Positions 16,172 through 24,772 of a DNA stretch of 42,334 nt are shown piece by piece (position 1 is the stretch's first letter; each line of letters begins with the position of its first letter). Under the pieces are notes generated by a model. That model searched no databases and was not told where the DNA came from. It was given only the letters and a program-made list of their open reading frames with translations. The stretch is from positions 1-42,334 of the forward strand of contig NZ_FUXM01000017.1 of the NCBI RefSeq assembly GCF_900167165.1, written 5' to 3'. Position numbers and translations under genes: made by a program. This stretch comes from Carboxydocella sporoproducens DSM 16521. Its GTDB lineage: Bacteria > Bacillota > GCA-003054495 > Carboxydocellales > Carboxydocellaceae.

Positions 16172-17044
16172 ATGAAAAGAGAAATTTATTTTATTGTTCT
16201 ATTTATAGCATGTTTATTATTACCTTCGGCAGTTCAGGCTGCCATGAGGGTTGAGGTGGATTTAAGCACCCAGATGGTCAAGGTCTATGATAACAATCTC
16301 TTGCTGCGGGCCATGATTTGTTCAACCGGTGCGCCTGGGACGCCAACACCGGTGGGGGATTTTCGCATCCAGGGCAAAGGGCCAATGTTTGTTACTGATT
16401 ATGGGGTTTCAGCCAAATATTATTCCGCTTTCAACGGGGATTATCTTTTTCATTCCATCCTTTTCGACCGAACCGGGAAACGCCTGATCAGCCGTTCAGT
16501 ACAAATGCTAGGCCGGCCGGCGTCTCATGGCTGTATTCGCCTGAATCTCTATGATGCCAAGTGGTTACAGGAAAAGGTGCCCCGGGGAACACCGGTAAAA
16601 ATCAGGAAAAGCGGCAAAGCAGGCATGAAAAAGGAAAAATGGAAAGTCCAGGTTAATGGCAAACTTTACCCTGCCTGGCTGGATATACGCTGGCTGGAAG
16701 GGCAGGCTTATCTGCGGGCACAACAATTATCCTGGTTTATTCCCGGGAAAATGATAATAAAAGGAACATATATACAGTTTGTCCGGGAAAAGACGGTTTT
16801 AGAGTTGTTTTTAAGCGAACCGGGGCTTAAAATAAATGGCAGGGAAACAAGGAGCAGTCTTGCGCCTCAGTTATTTGCCGATGGGCCATACCTGCCTTTG
16901 CTGCCTGTACTGTCCGCTTTGGGCTACCAGCTGGAATATATGAACAGAGCCAAAGTCATCAAAATCCAAACAGTGATACAGCTCCCCCAGCCTAATGGTA
17001 CTGAAAATGTAGCTGATGGTGTATATGGCAATATATATAATTAA
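16172..17044 (+). CDS. Exported L,D-transpeptidase (YkuD) with C-terminal copper amine oxidase-like domain
   Basis: YkuD enzymes make 3-3 crosslinks in peptidoglycan. The 290-residue protein has a signal peptide (about 1-24, ending in VQAA), a YkuD domain (about 25-150) with the catalytic motif SHGCIRL (H119, C121), and a C-terminal domain (about 160-280) like the copper amine oxidase N-terminal fold common in clostridial surface proteins (VQVNGKLYPAWL, LPLLPVLSALGYQLEY). ATG at 16172 follows AAGGGGTGGGGAG. It probably acts on the cell wall or spore cortex. Confidence 0.92.
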   Translation: MKREIYFIVLFIACLLLPSAVQAAMRVEVDLSTQMVKVYDNNLLLRAMICSTGAPGTPTPVGDFRIQGKGPMFVTDYGVSAKYYSAFNGDYLFHSILFDRTGKRLISRSVQMLGRPASHGCIRLNLYDAKWLQEKVPRGTPVKIRKSGKAGMKKEKWKVQVNGKLYPAWLDIRWLEGQAYLRAQQLSWFIPGKMIIKGTYIQFVREKTVLELFLSEPGLKINGRETRSSLAPQLFADGPYLPLLPVLSALGYQLEYMNRAKVIKIQTVIQLPQPNGTENVADGVYGNIYN

Positions 17045-17100
17045 AGATTGATTGATAACACTTCCGGGCATAATAACAGAAAAAGTCCGGAGGTGCAGTT

Positions 17101-17253
17101 ATGAAAAGACATGGTCATAAATCCTGGGGAACCTGGACTTCCTGGGGGGGAATCGGGGCAGCAGAGGAATTTTTTCAACTGGGCTGGGGCCCACTGGCTG
17201 GAGGCAGTGAGGCAATGATGAACAAGAAGAGTCACAGGGAGGATGACGGATGA
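17101..17253 (+). CDS. 50-residue Trp/Gly-rich miniprotein
   Basis: An open frame of 50 codons starts at 17101 behind a strong GGAGGTG site (17089-17095) and ends in an ATGA overlap with mazG. The sequence begins MKRHGHKSWGTW and contains SWGGIGAAEEFF and GWGPLAGGSEAMM; five tryptophans are unusual in so short a protein. No family is recognised. The strong ribosome binding site and coupling to mazG support expression; it may alternatively be a leader whose translation sets mazG expression. An upstream hairpin masks its ribosome binding site. Confidence 0.6.
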   Translation: MKRHGHKSWGTWTSWGGIGAAEEFFQLGWGPLAGGSEAMMNKKSHREDDG

Positions 17254-17573
17254 AGCGCTTGCAGGAAGAGACCCATGCCTATATCAGCCAGTACAAGGAG
17301 GGCTATTTTAAGCCTTTGACCCTGGTAGCGCGACTGGCAGAAGAAGTAGGAGAGCTGGCCCGGGAAGTAAACCACCAGTTTGGCGAGAAACCCAAAAAAC
17401 CGGGGGAGCCGCCAGGAGACATAGCTCTTGAACTGGCGGATATCTTATTCATTGTTGTCTGTTTTGCCAATTCTCTGGGTATAGATCTGGATGAAGCCTG
17501 GGACCGGATGATGGAAAAGTACCGGACCCGGGATAAAAACCGCTGGACGCCTATAACAGCTGAATCCGAGTAA
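17250..17573 (+). CDS. MazG-family nucleoside triphosphate pyrophosphohydrolase
   Basis: MazG proteins hydrolyse nucleoside triphosphates to monophosphates, often as house cleaning. The 107-residue single-domain protein has the metal-binding helices E31-E32-x-x-E35 (EEVGEL) and E61-x-x-D64 (ELADILF), as in the YpjD-type all-alpha fold. The start overlaps the preceding 50-codon frame by 4 bp. No partner nucleotide genes are adjacent. Confidence 0.9.
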   Translation: MKRLQEETHAYISQYKEGYFKPLTLVARLAEEVGELAREVNHQFGEKPKKPGEPPGDIALELADILFIVVCFANSLGIDLDEAWDRMMEKYRTRDKNRWTPITAESE

Positions 17574-17577
17574 TATT

Positions 17578-17619
17578 AGCCCCCTGGCCCTCATAAGATG
17601 ATAGTGAGGGAAGGGGGCT
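17578..17619 (+). other. Long hairpin masking the next gene's ribosome binding site
   Basis: AGCCCCCT (17578-17585) pairs with AGGGGGCT (17612-17619), and CCCTCA (17588-17593) with TGAGGG (17605-17610): 14 pairs with one small internal mismatch. No T tract follows, so it is a poor terminator. The AGGGGG in its 3' arm is the only ribosome binding site for the ATG at 17625. Confidence 0.6.
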
Positions 17620-17624
17620 GGATT

Positions 17625-18311
17625 ATGGGGAAAAACCGGTACTGGATTTTCATAACATTTAGCTTAGCGATTATAGCGGTTCTGGCTGCTGCGAGCTGGT
17701 GGTGGTTGACCCGCCCTCTTTCCCCTGAACAAATTTTGCAAAACTTGCCCCGGCAGATGGTGCAATTGCAGAGCTATGAATTTCAAAATCGCGCCTGGCT
17801 GGAGGTGGATGGGAAAAAACAGGATTTAAGTGATCTGCAGGGAGTAAAGGTTGGCCAGGATGTGCATTTGCAGGGCCAACTGCTTAAAACGCCTCTGGAT
17901 TACTATCAGGTCAAGGGGAAAATTTATCTGAAGGACCCCTATGGTCGCTGGCAGCAAATGCCGCCACCGCAGGCGGGTAGCCAGGATTTGATTGAGATTT
18001 TGCTTTCATCCTGGGGCCTACTGGACTGGGGCCAGGGCCTAAAAGCAACGGACCAGATTACGGAAGCAAAGGTAGCAGGGGTGAATTGCTATCGTATCAC
18101 TACTACTCCACGCATTACCAATCCCTATTTGAACCAGGCTTTTGGTCAGTTTAAGGGGACATTATGGCTGGATCAAAAAGAAGGAAAACTTTATCGAGTA
18201 ATGCTGACCGGGACTCATCAGAAAAATCCCGGGGTAAAAATCTTTATTAACCTGGATTTTCGGCGACACAACCAGATTAATCAACCACTAAAACCACCGG
18301 TCATACCTTGA
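17625..18311 (+). CDS. Membrane-anchored protein of unknown function
   Basis: The 228-residue protein has one N-terminal membrane segment (about 6-28, no lipobox cysteine) and an extracytoplasmic part. Motifs such as YEFQNRAWLEVDGKK, YYQVKGKIYLKDPYGRW, GVNCYRITTTP and GTLWLDQKEGKLYRVML resemble the LolA/LppX-like fold of clostridial lipoproteins, but I cannot name a family. ATG at 17625 is chosen because AGGGGG lies seven bases upstream; the longer frame starts inside the hairpin. Confidence 0.7.
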   Translation: MGKNRYWIFITFSLAIIAVLAAASWWWLTRPLSPEQILQNLPRQMVQLQSYEFQNRAWLEVDGKKQDLSDLQGVKVGQDVHLQGQLLKTPLDYYQVKGKIYLKDPYGRWQQMPPPQAGSQDLIEILLSSWGLLDWGQGLKATDQITEAKVAGVNCYRITTTPRITNPYLNQAFGQFKGTLWLDQKEGKLYRVMLTGTHQKNPGVKIFINLDFRRHNQINQPLKPPVIP

Positions 18312-18325
18312 CCGGTTTCCTTTTT
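18296..18325 (+). terminator. Terminator before hpt
   Basis: ACCGGTC (18296-18302) pairs with GACCGGT (18310-18316), followed by TTCCTTTTT. The stop codon of the membrane protein is in the stem. Confidence 0.75.
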
Positions 18326-18367
18326 CCGTGTTAAAATTGAAAAATAAACTTGCAGGGAGGACAGAAC

Positions 18368-18907
18368 ATGATCGCAGAGGCTGAACGGATTTTATTGTCA
18401 GAAGAGGAAATTCAGGCAAAAGTAAAGGAATTGGGAGCAGAAATTTCTTCCTATTATGGGGACAAGCCCATTTTGGCTCTGGGGATACTGAAAGGTGCTA
18501 TTGTGTTCATGTCTGACTTGATTCGGCAGATCACCTGTCCACTGGAAATAGACTTCATGGCAGTATCCAGTTATGGTTCTTCCACCGAATCTTCCGGTGT
18601 GGTTAGAATCTTAAAGGATCTGGACTGCAGCATTGAGGGGAAAAACGTTCTGATTATTGAGGATATTATTGACAGTGGCCTCACTTTGAATTATCTCGTA
18701 GAAAACCTGAAATCCCGGGGGCCGGCCAGTGTTAAGATTGTAACTCTGCTGAATAAGCCCAGCCGGCGTAAAGTGAATATTCAAGCTGATTTTAACGGTT
18801 TTACCATTCCCGATGAATTTGTGGTGGGCTATGGTCTGGATTTTGCAGAAAGATACCGCAACCTGCCCTATATTTGCGTGTTAAAACCGGAAGCTTATCA
18901 GAAATAG
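18368..18907 (+). CDS. hpt: Hypoxanthine phosphoribosyltransferase
   Basis: This enzyme makes IMP or GMP from hypoxanthine or guanine plus PRPP. The 179-residue protein has the PRPP-binding motif [14 protein letters not shown] (about 93-106), [13 protein letters not shown] near the N-terminus, and [19 protein letters not shown], all diagnostic. ATG at 18368 follows GGGAGGA; an upstream TTG reading is not needed. It lies 20 bp before guaA, forming a purine salvage and GMP operon. Confidence 0.95.
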   Translation: MIAEAERILLSEEEIQAKVKELGAEISSYYGDKPILALGILKGAIVFMSDLIRQITCPLEIDFMAVSSYGSSTESSGVVRILKDLDCSIEGKNVLIIEDIIDSGLTLNYLVENLKSRGPASVKIVTLLNKPSRRKVNIQADFNGFTIPDEFVVGYGLDFAERYRNLPYICVLKPEAYQK

Positions 18908-18927
18908 GATAGGAGGCCATTAAAGAA

Positions 18928-20463
18928 ATGCAACAGCAGGAAATGGTATTGGTCCTGGATTTCGGCGGTCAATACAGTCAGCTGATCGCCCGGCGCATCA
19001 GGGAGTGCAGGGTATATTGCGAAATGCTGCCTTATACCACTTCCCTGGAACGCATTAAAGCCATGAATCCGAAAGGGATTGTCTTTTCCGGCGGACCAGC
19101 CAGCGTCTACGGAGAAGGAGCACCGCGGATTGATGCCGCCATCTTTGAGCTGGGAATTCCGATTCTGGGTATTTGCTATGGCATGCAGCTGATGGCTTAT
19201 ACCCTGGGGGGCAAAGTGGACCGGGCTGTTAACCGGGAATATGGCAAAACCGAGCTGCGCATCCTGAAAGAGGATCAAGTTTTTGCCGGGATCGAAAGCC
19301 CTACCCAGTGCTGGATGAGCCATGGGGATTTTGTAGCTGCTGCTCCGGCTGGTTTTGAGGTGACAGCCCAGACGGAACATACTCCGGTGGCAGCTATGGC
19401 TGATTACCAGCGCCAGCTCTATGCGGTACAATTCCATCCGGAAGTGGTGCATACCCCGAAAGGCCAGGAGATGCTGCGCAATTTCCTCTTCAATGTTTGC
19501 GGCTGCCATGGTACCTGGAACATGGGCTCCTTTATTGAACAAACAGTAAAGGAAATTCGGGAGCGAGTAGGAGACCGCAAGGTGCTGTGTGCCCTCTCGG
19601 GGGGAGTGGATTCTTCCGTAGCAGCAGTACTGGTTCACAAGGCAGTAGGGGATCAACTGACCTGTGTTTTTGTTAACCATGGCCTTTTGCGCAAAGGGGA
19701 AGCCGAACAGGTACGGCGAATCTTTAGCGAGAAGTTTAAGATAAATCTGGTTTATGTGGATGCGGAAGAGCGGTTCCTGCAAAAACTGGCCGGGGTTACT
19801 GATCCGGAACGCAAACGGAAACTGATTGGCAATGAATTCATTTATGTTTTCGAAGATGAGGCCAAAAAACTGGGGCAGATTGATTTTCTGGTGCAGGGTA
19901 CCCTCTATCCCGATGTGGTGGAGAGCGGCACGGAAACAGCAGCTACGATCAAAACCCACCACAATGTGGGGGGCTTGCCGGAAGACATGCAGTTTGAACT
20001 GATTGAACCCCTGCGCTGGCTGTTCAAGGATGAAGTGCGAGCAGTGGGTGAGGAACTGGGATTGCCTGCTGAGATCGTCTGGCGCCAGCCTTTCCCGGGC
20101 CCCGGGTTGGCGGTACGCATTTTGGGAGAGGTTACCAGGGACAAACTGGATATATTGCGGGAAGCTGATGCGATTGTTACTGAAGAGATCTTTAATGCGG
20201 GCTTGAACAAACAGGTATGGCAGTATTTCGCCGTACTGCCTTCCATGAAAAGTGTGGGTGTGATGGGGGATGAACGCACTTATGCATACACTATCGTAGT
20301 GCGAGCAGTGACCAGTGAGGACGGTATGACTGCGGACTGGGCCCGCTTGCCCTATGAGCTGCTGGAGCGCATCTCCAACCGGATTGTCAATGAGGTCCCC
20401 CATGTGAACCGGGTTGTCTATGATATAACTTCTAAGCCTCCTGGCACCATTGAGTGGGAGTAA
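18928..20463 (+). CDS. guaA: GMP synthase (glutamine-hydrolysing)
   Basis: GuaA converts XMP to GMP with glutamine and ATP. The 511-residue protein has an N-terminal class I glutaminase with C83 in GICYGMQL and HPEVVHT, an ATP-pyrophosphatase with SGGVDSS at 224-230, and the C-terminal dimerisation domain ending in KPPGTIEWE, as in bacterial GuaA. AGGAGG precedes the ATG. It follows hpt and ends in a terminator. Confidence 0.98.
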   Translation: MQQQEMVLVLDFGGQYSQLIARRIRECRVYCEMLPYTTSLERIKAMNPKGIVFSGGPASVYGEGAPRIDAAIFELGIPILGICYGMQLMAYTLGGKVDRAVNREYGKTELRILKEDQVFAGIESPTQCWMSHGDFVAAAPAGFEVTAQTEHTPVAAMADYQRQLYAVQFHPEVVHTPKGQEMLRNFLFNVCGCHGTWNMGSFIEQTVKEIRERVGDRKVLCALSGGVDSSVAAVLVHKAVGDQLTCVFVNHGLLRKGEAEQVRRIFSEKFKINLVYVDAEERFLQKLAGVTDPERKRKLIGNEFIYVFEDEAKKLGQIDFLVQGTLYPDVVESGTETAATIKTHHNVGGLPEDMQFELIEPLRWLFKDEVRAVGEELGLPAEIVWRQPFPGPGLAVRILGEVTRDKLDILREADAIVTEEIFNAGLNKQVWQYFAVLPSMKSVGVMGDERTYAYTIVVRAVTSEDGMTADWARLPYELLERISNRIVNEVPHVNRVVYDITSKPPGTIEWE

Positions 20464-20470
20464 ATGCTAT

Positions 20471-20500
20471 CCCTCCGTTTAACGGAGGGTATTTTGTTAA
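20471..20500 (+). terminator. guaA terminator
   Basis: CCCTCCG (20471-20477) pairs with CGGAGGG (20483-20489), loop TTTAA, followed by TATTTTGTTAATT. Confidence 0.75.
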
Positions 20501-20521
20501 TTAGCGAAAATAGGGTAAGAT
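20494..20521 (+). promoter_or_regulatory. Possible hem operon promoter
   Basis: TTGTTA (20494-20499), a 16-bp spacer and TAAGAT (20516-20521) lie after the guaA terminator and about 75 bp before hemE. The match is moderate. Confidence 0.35.
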
Positions 20522-20594
20522 AAAAAAGGATTTTCTTCTTTCTCGTTGAATAGTAAAAAGTATGTGAAACTGAGGACAAGGAGGCAGTACATAC

Positions 20595-21623
20595 ATGAAT
20601 GACACCTTTCTCAAAGCATGTCGCCGGGAGCCGGTGGATTATACTCCTGTTTGGCTGATGCGCCAGGCGGGCCGTTACATGGCCGAATATATGGCGATTA
20701 GAAGCAAGTATTCTTTCCTGGAAATGTGCAAGATTCCGGAAATTGCCGCTGAAGTTACTTTGCAACCGGTGAACAAACTGGGGGTGGATGCTGCCATCCT
20801 CTTTGCCGATATTCTTTTGCCTTTGGAAGGCATGGGGATTCAACTGGAGTTTGCCAAAAACGAGGGCCCGGTAATTCATAACCCGGTCCGAACCAGGGCG
20901 GATGTGGATGCCATCCGGGTCATTGAGGCGGAAGAGGCTACTCCCTATGTCATGGAAGCCATCCGTATCTTACGGCGGGAACTGGCAGATAAAGTTCCTC
21001 TGATCGGTTTTTCCGGTGCGCCCTTTACCCTGGCTAGCTATATTATCGAGGGGGGCGGCTCTAAAAATTATATTGAGTGCAAGAAGATGATGTGGCAGGC
21101 CCCCGAAGTTTGGCATGCTCTGATGGACAAGATTGCCGAGGTGATTTTGCGTTACCTCAAGGCTCAGATTGCTGCCGGAGCCCAGGCGGTGCAGTTATTT
21201 GACTCCTGGGTAGGGGCTCTGTCTCCCGAAGATTATCGTCAGTATGTGCTGCCTTATTCCAAAAAGGTGCTGGACGGCCTGAAGGATAGTGGCGTGCCCG
21301 TGATCCATTTTGCCAATAATGCCTCCAGCATGCTGGAACTGGTGAAAGAAGCCGGTGGAGATGTCATCGGCCTGGACTGGCGCATCAATATCGATGATGC
21401 CATTCGTCGCCTGGGCGATGATGTAGCTGTTCAGGGCAATCTGGATCCCATGATGTTGTTTGCACCGCCCCGGGTAATTGAGGAAAGGGTTAAGGATATT
21501 CTGGCCCGGGTTGGCAATCGGCCGGGACATATTTTTAACCTGGGCCATGGCATCCACAAAGATACCCCGGTAGAACATGTGATTGCTCTGGTGGAAGCAG
21601 TGCACAAACACAGTCGCCGGTAA
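20595..21623 (+). CDS. hemE: Uroporphyrinogen decarboxylase
   Basis: HemE converts uroporphyrinogen III to coproporphyrinogen III. The 342-residue protein has the signature WLMRQAGRYM (20-29), catalytic Asp in FADILLP (D72), GFSGAPFTLASY and HFANNAS, and the expected length. AAGGAGG precedes the ATG. It opens a hemE-hemH-hemY cluster as in Bacillus subtilis. Confidence 0.97.
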   Translation: MNDTFLKACRREPVDYTPVWLMRQAGRYMAEYMAIRSKYSFLEMCKIPEIAAEVTLQPVNKLGVDAAILFADILLPLEGMGIQLEFAKNEGPVIHNPVRTRADVDAIRVIEAEEATPYVMEAIRILRRELADKVPLIGFSGAPFTLASYIIEGGGSKNYIECKKMMWQAPEVWHALMDKIAEVILRYLKAQIAAGAQAVQLFDSWVGALSPEDYRQYVLPYSKKVLDGLKDSGVPVIHFANNASSMLELVKEAGGDVIGLDWRINIDDAIRRLGDDVAVQGNLDPMMLFAPPRVIEERVKDILARVGNRPGHIFNLGHGIHKDTPVEHVIALVEAVHKHSRR

Positions 21624-21635
21624 GGAGTGAAGTAA

Positions 21636-22553
21636 ATGGGAGAGCGGCTCAACGGGGTGCTGTTGCTGGGTTTTGGCGGGCCAGAAGGGCCAGAAGGGGT
21701 CGAGGCTTTTATGACCCGGTTGATGAAAGGGCGAAAACCGCCGCCGGTGATCACCAAAGTACAGGCCCGTTATCGGCAAATTGGAGGAAAGTCTCCCCTG
21801 CTGGAGATTACCAGGGCCCAGGCGGCCGCCCTGGAAGCCAGACTGAACCAGCTGGGAGGAAGCTGGAAGGTAGCGGTAGGAATGAGCAATTCGGCTCCAT
21901 ATATAGAAGAGGGCTTGAAGGAACTGATTGCAGCAGGGGCCGGGCAGGTTATCGCTCTCAGCATCTCGCCCCATTATTCGCGGATAACCACTGGAGCCTA
22001 TCTGGCTGAAGTGGACAGGCTAAAGGAGCAGTTTTCCTGTCCGGTGATTCCGGCACCGGCCTGGTATGACCATCCCCTGTTTATCGCGGCTCTGGCTGCG
22101 AGGGGAAGGGAACAGCTACAGGACTTTGAGCGGCCGGAAGAAGTAGAATTGATTTTCAGTGCCCACAGCTTGCCTGTCTCCTATGTAAGTGGGTCGGAGG
22201 CTGACCCCTATCAGGAGCAGGTGGAAGTAACAGCCCGGGCTCTGGCTGCTCATTTTCCGGCCAATCCCTGGACCCTGGCTTACCAGAGCAAAGGGGGCGG
22301 GCAGGGGGAATGGCTGGGCCCGGAAGTGGAGGAAGTGCTGGAGCAGCTGGCGGCGAAGGGTAAAAAGGATGTCCTGCTGATTCCCATCGGTTTTGCGGCT
22401 GACCATATTGAGACACTGTATGACATAGATATCGAGCAGGCCAATCATGCCAGATCCCTGGGGCTGAATTTCCGGCGGGCCCGGGCAGTCAATGATTTGC
22501 CGTTATTTATTTCAGCCCTGGCGGAGGTTGTAACAGAGGTGATGAAAAGATGA
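21636..22553 (+). CDS. hemH: Ferrochelatase (coproporphyrin or protoporphyrin)
   Basis: The enzyme inserts iron into a porphyrin. The 305-residue protein has GVLLLGFGGPEGPE at the N-terminus, SAHSLP with H177, YQSKGGGQGEWLGP, and DHIETLYDID with E259. The length and lack of a C-terminal cysteine-rich tail fit the Gram-positive CpfC type, which uses coproporphyrin III; substrate choice cannot be read with certainty. It is 12 bp after hemE and overlaps hemY by 4 bp. Confidence 0.95.
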   Translation: MGERLNGVLLLGFGGPEGPEGVEAFMTRLMKGRKPPPVITKVQARYRQIGGKSPLLEITRAQAAALEARLNQLGGSWKVAVGMSNSAPYIEEGLKELIAAGAGQVIALSISPHYSRITTGAYLAEVDRLKEQFSCPVIPAPAWYDHPLFIAALAARGREQLQDFERPEEVELIFSAHSLPVSYVSGSEADPYQEQVEVTARALAAHFPANPWTLAYQSKGGGQGEWLGPEVEEVLEQLAAKGKKDVLLIPIGFAADHIETLYDIDIEQANHARSLGLNFRRARAVNDLPLFISALAEVVTEVMKR

Positions 22554-23965
22554 AAAAAGTGGTCATTATCGGTGGCGGCATCACGGGTTTAGCGGCTGCC
22601 TACACTCTGGGGAAAAAGGGACAGGGCCAGGTGGACTATCTCCTGATCGAGCGGGAGCAGCGCCTGGGAGGCAAAATTGCCACAGATAAGGTTGATGGCT
22701 TTGTTATTGAAGGTGGGCCCGACTGTTTTCTTTCGGAAAAGCCTCAGGTGGCTCAGCTCAGTGCCGAACTGGGGATTGAGGAACAGCTCTTGCCCAGCCA
22801 TGAGGCCAGCAAAGGGACTTATGTCTTTTCCGGAGGCAGACTGCACAAGCTGCCGGAAGGCTTGATGTTGATGGTGCCGACCAAAATCGTTCCTTTTGCG
22901 CTGAGCTCCCTCATTTCCTGGCCGGGAAAAATCCGCATGGGGATGGATCTGTTTATTCCACCGCGCCAGAGTGATGAAGATGAGAGTCTGGCCAGTTTTG
23001 TTACCCGCAGATTGGGGCGGGAAGCACTGGAGAAAATTGCTGAACCCCTCATTGGGGGCATTCATGCTGGGGATCCGGAGAAAATGAGCTTAAAGGCCAG
23101 TTTTCCCCGTTTCCTTGATATGGAAAAGAAATATGGTAGCCTGATTAAAGCCATGCTGGCAGCCCGAAGGCATAAAGCGCCGGTACAGTATCTGGCCAAT
23201 GGTAAAATTGAAAAAACCTATTTCATGTCCTTCAAGGAGGGCATGGGACAACTGGTAGAGGCTGTTGCCAGCAAACTGGACCCGGCCAAAATCTGGCTGG
23301 GGCAGGAAGTAAAAGGGATAAAGCGTCAGGCTGACGGAAAGTATCTCGTGGAACTGGCAGGCAAAGAGCCGGTAATTGCCGATGCAATTATCCTGGCCAC
23401 ACCGGCCAATGCAGCGGCAGAATTGACCGCTGAACTGGATCGGGAAATCAGTCAGCTCTTGCAGGGCATTCCTTTTGTTTCCTCGGCTACTGTCTCTCTG
23501 GCTTACCGGAAAGGGGATGTAAAACAGGACCTGAACTCCTTTGGTTTTGTCATTCCCAGGGTGGAAGGGCGTAAAATCATGGCGGCTACGTATAGCTCTA
23601 CCAAATGGTATGGGCATCGAACCCCGGGAGAGGAATATGTTCTCCTGCGGGCTTTTGTGGGCGGGCCAGCCAGTCAGGAGCTGGTCTTGCTGGATGACGA
23701 GCGCATGATCAGTATGGTTCGCGCCGAATTGCGGGAGATTATGGGCTTGACTGCAGATCCGTTGCTTACCCGGGTGTACCGCTGGGTTAAAGGCATGCCT
23801 CAGTATGTGCTGGGCCATCTGGAGCGGATTAAGGCCCTGGAGGAAAAAACGGCCCAGTATCCGGGGTTGCAGATCGTAGGCGGTTCTTATCGTGGAGTAG
23901 GTATTGGTAACTGTGTAGGCGAAGGCTGGAATGCCGCTGAAAACATCTTGAAGCAGCTGAGCTAA
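22550..23965 (+). CDS. hemY: Coproporphyrinogen/protoporphyrinogen oxidase HemY
   Basis: This FAD enzyme oxidises a porphyrinogen to a porphyrin. The 471-residue protein has GGGITGLAAAYTL (FAD site, about 8-20), LLIEREQRLGGKI, GPDCFLSEKP and the C-terminal FAD motif YRGVGIGNCVGEG. In B. subtilis it uses oxygen and coproporphyrinogen III. Its start overlaps hemH (ATGA). Its presence beside a class III ribonucleotide reductase suggests microaerobic use or another electron acceptor. Confidence 0.95.
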   Translation: MKKVVIIGGGITGLAAAYTLGKKGQGQVDYLLIEREQRLGGKIATDKVDGFVIEGGPDCFLSEKPQVAQLSAELGIEEQLLPSHEASKGTYVFSGGRLHKLPEGLMLMVPTKIVPFALSSLISWPGKIRMGMDLFIPPRQSDEDESLASFVTRRLGREALEKIAEPLIGGIHAGDPEKMSLKASFPRFLDMEKKYGSLIKAMLAARRHKAPVQYLANGKIEKTYFMSFKEGMGQLVEAVASKLDPAKIWLGQEVKGIKRQADGKYLVELAGKEPVIADAIILATPANAAAELTAELDREISQLLQGIPFVSSATVSLAYRKGDVKQDLNSFGFVIPRVEGRKIMAATYSSTKWYGHRTPGEEYVLLRAFVGGPASQELVLLDDERMISMVRAELREIMGLTADPLLTRVYRWVKGMPQYVLGHLERIKALEEKTAQYPGLQIVGGSYRGVGIGNCVGEGWNAAENILKQLS

Positions 23966-23984
23966 AAATATGGGAGGAGACCGC

Positions 23985-24665
23985 ATGGAAGGGCAGAAAC
24001 GGCAAGTGCTGGCACTGGTGGGCAGTTACCGCAAAGGGGGTAATACCGACTTGATCATTGAGCAGGCTCTGGCCGGGGCTAGAGACTGTGGAGCGGAAAC
24101 GGAAAAATTTTTTGTGGATGATTTGCGGTTTACCTCCTGTCAGGGTTGCTATGAATGCCGGCCGGCAGGGGTATGCAAACTGGAGGATGATGTCCGCCTG
24201 ATTCGGGATAAAATAGAGGCTGCTGATGGCATTATTATCGGTACTCCCATTTATGGAAATTACATGACCGGGCAACTAAAAATGTTGCTGGATCGTTTGA
24301 TGGGGGTATTAACCCGACGGGTTTTTGATCCCCGGGAAAAGAAGTTCCAGACTTTTAGCCGCCTGGTGCCGAAACAGCGCAATGTATTGCTGGTATTCAC
24401 AGCTGGCGCACCTCATCCTGAATGTGCTGAAGATGCTGAAAAACTGCTGCGACGGATGATGGAAAAGCATACCAATGGCGGGTTTATAGAAGCCCTGGTG
24501 GCTACTTCGGTTACCAGCCAGGGGGCTATTGCCATGAGTGTAGCGGAACTGCTGGAATTAGCCAGGCGATCCGGGATACCAATTGGGGAGGAACAGGCCC
24601 GCCAGGCCTGGGAGCGCAACCAGAGGGTACTGGCCCGGGCTTTTGAGCTGGGAAGAAAGTTATAA
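23985..24665 (+). CDS. Flavodoxin-like/NADPH-dependent FMN reductase family protein
   Basis: The 226-residue protein has the FMN phosphate loop VGSYRKGGNTD (about 13-23), then CQGCYECRPAGVC (cysteines spaced like those of archaeal and clostridial iron-sulfur flavoproteins), and GTPIYGNYMTGQLKMLLDR. It probably shuttles electrons; the partner is unknown. ATG at 23985 is chosen because GGGAGGAGA lies upstream; the frame start at 23970 is itself part of that site. It follows hemY by 19 bp, so it may be part of the hem transcript and could conceivably help recycle HemY. Confidence 0.85.
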   Translation: MEGQKRQVLALVGSYRKGGNTDLIIEQALAGARDCGAETEKFFVDDLRFTSCQGCYECRPAGVCKLEDDVRLIRDKIEAADGIIIGTPIYGNYMTGQLKMLLDRLMGVLTRRVFDPREKKFQTFSRLVPKQRNVLLVFTAGAPHPECAEDAEKLLRRMMEKHTNGGFIEALVATSVTSQGAIAMSVAELLELARRSGIPIGEEQARQAWERNQRVLARAFELGRKL

Positions 24666-24678
24666 GGAAAGGAAACAG

Positions 24679-24708
24679 GCTGTCTGCGAGAGGCGGACAG
24701 CTTTTTTG
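24679..24708 (+). terminator. hem operon terminator
   Basis: GCTGTCTGC (24679-24687) pairs with GCGGACAGC (24693-24701), followed by six T residues. Confidence 0.9.
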
Positions 24709-24772
24709 TTCACACAATCGCCATATTCTTTCGTTATACTGAAATTAGCATCCTGGGTCGGAGGGTGAGGCT

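Noticed and set aside
18898-20403. 501-codon minus-strand frame opposite guaA
   Set aside because: It mirrors the codon structure of guaA, has no recognisable domain or ribosome binding site, and guaA is unmistakable.
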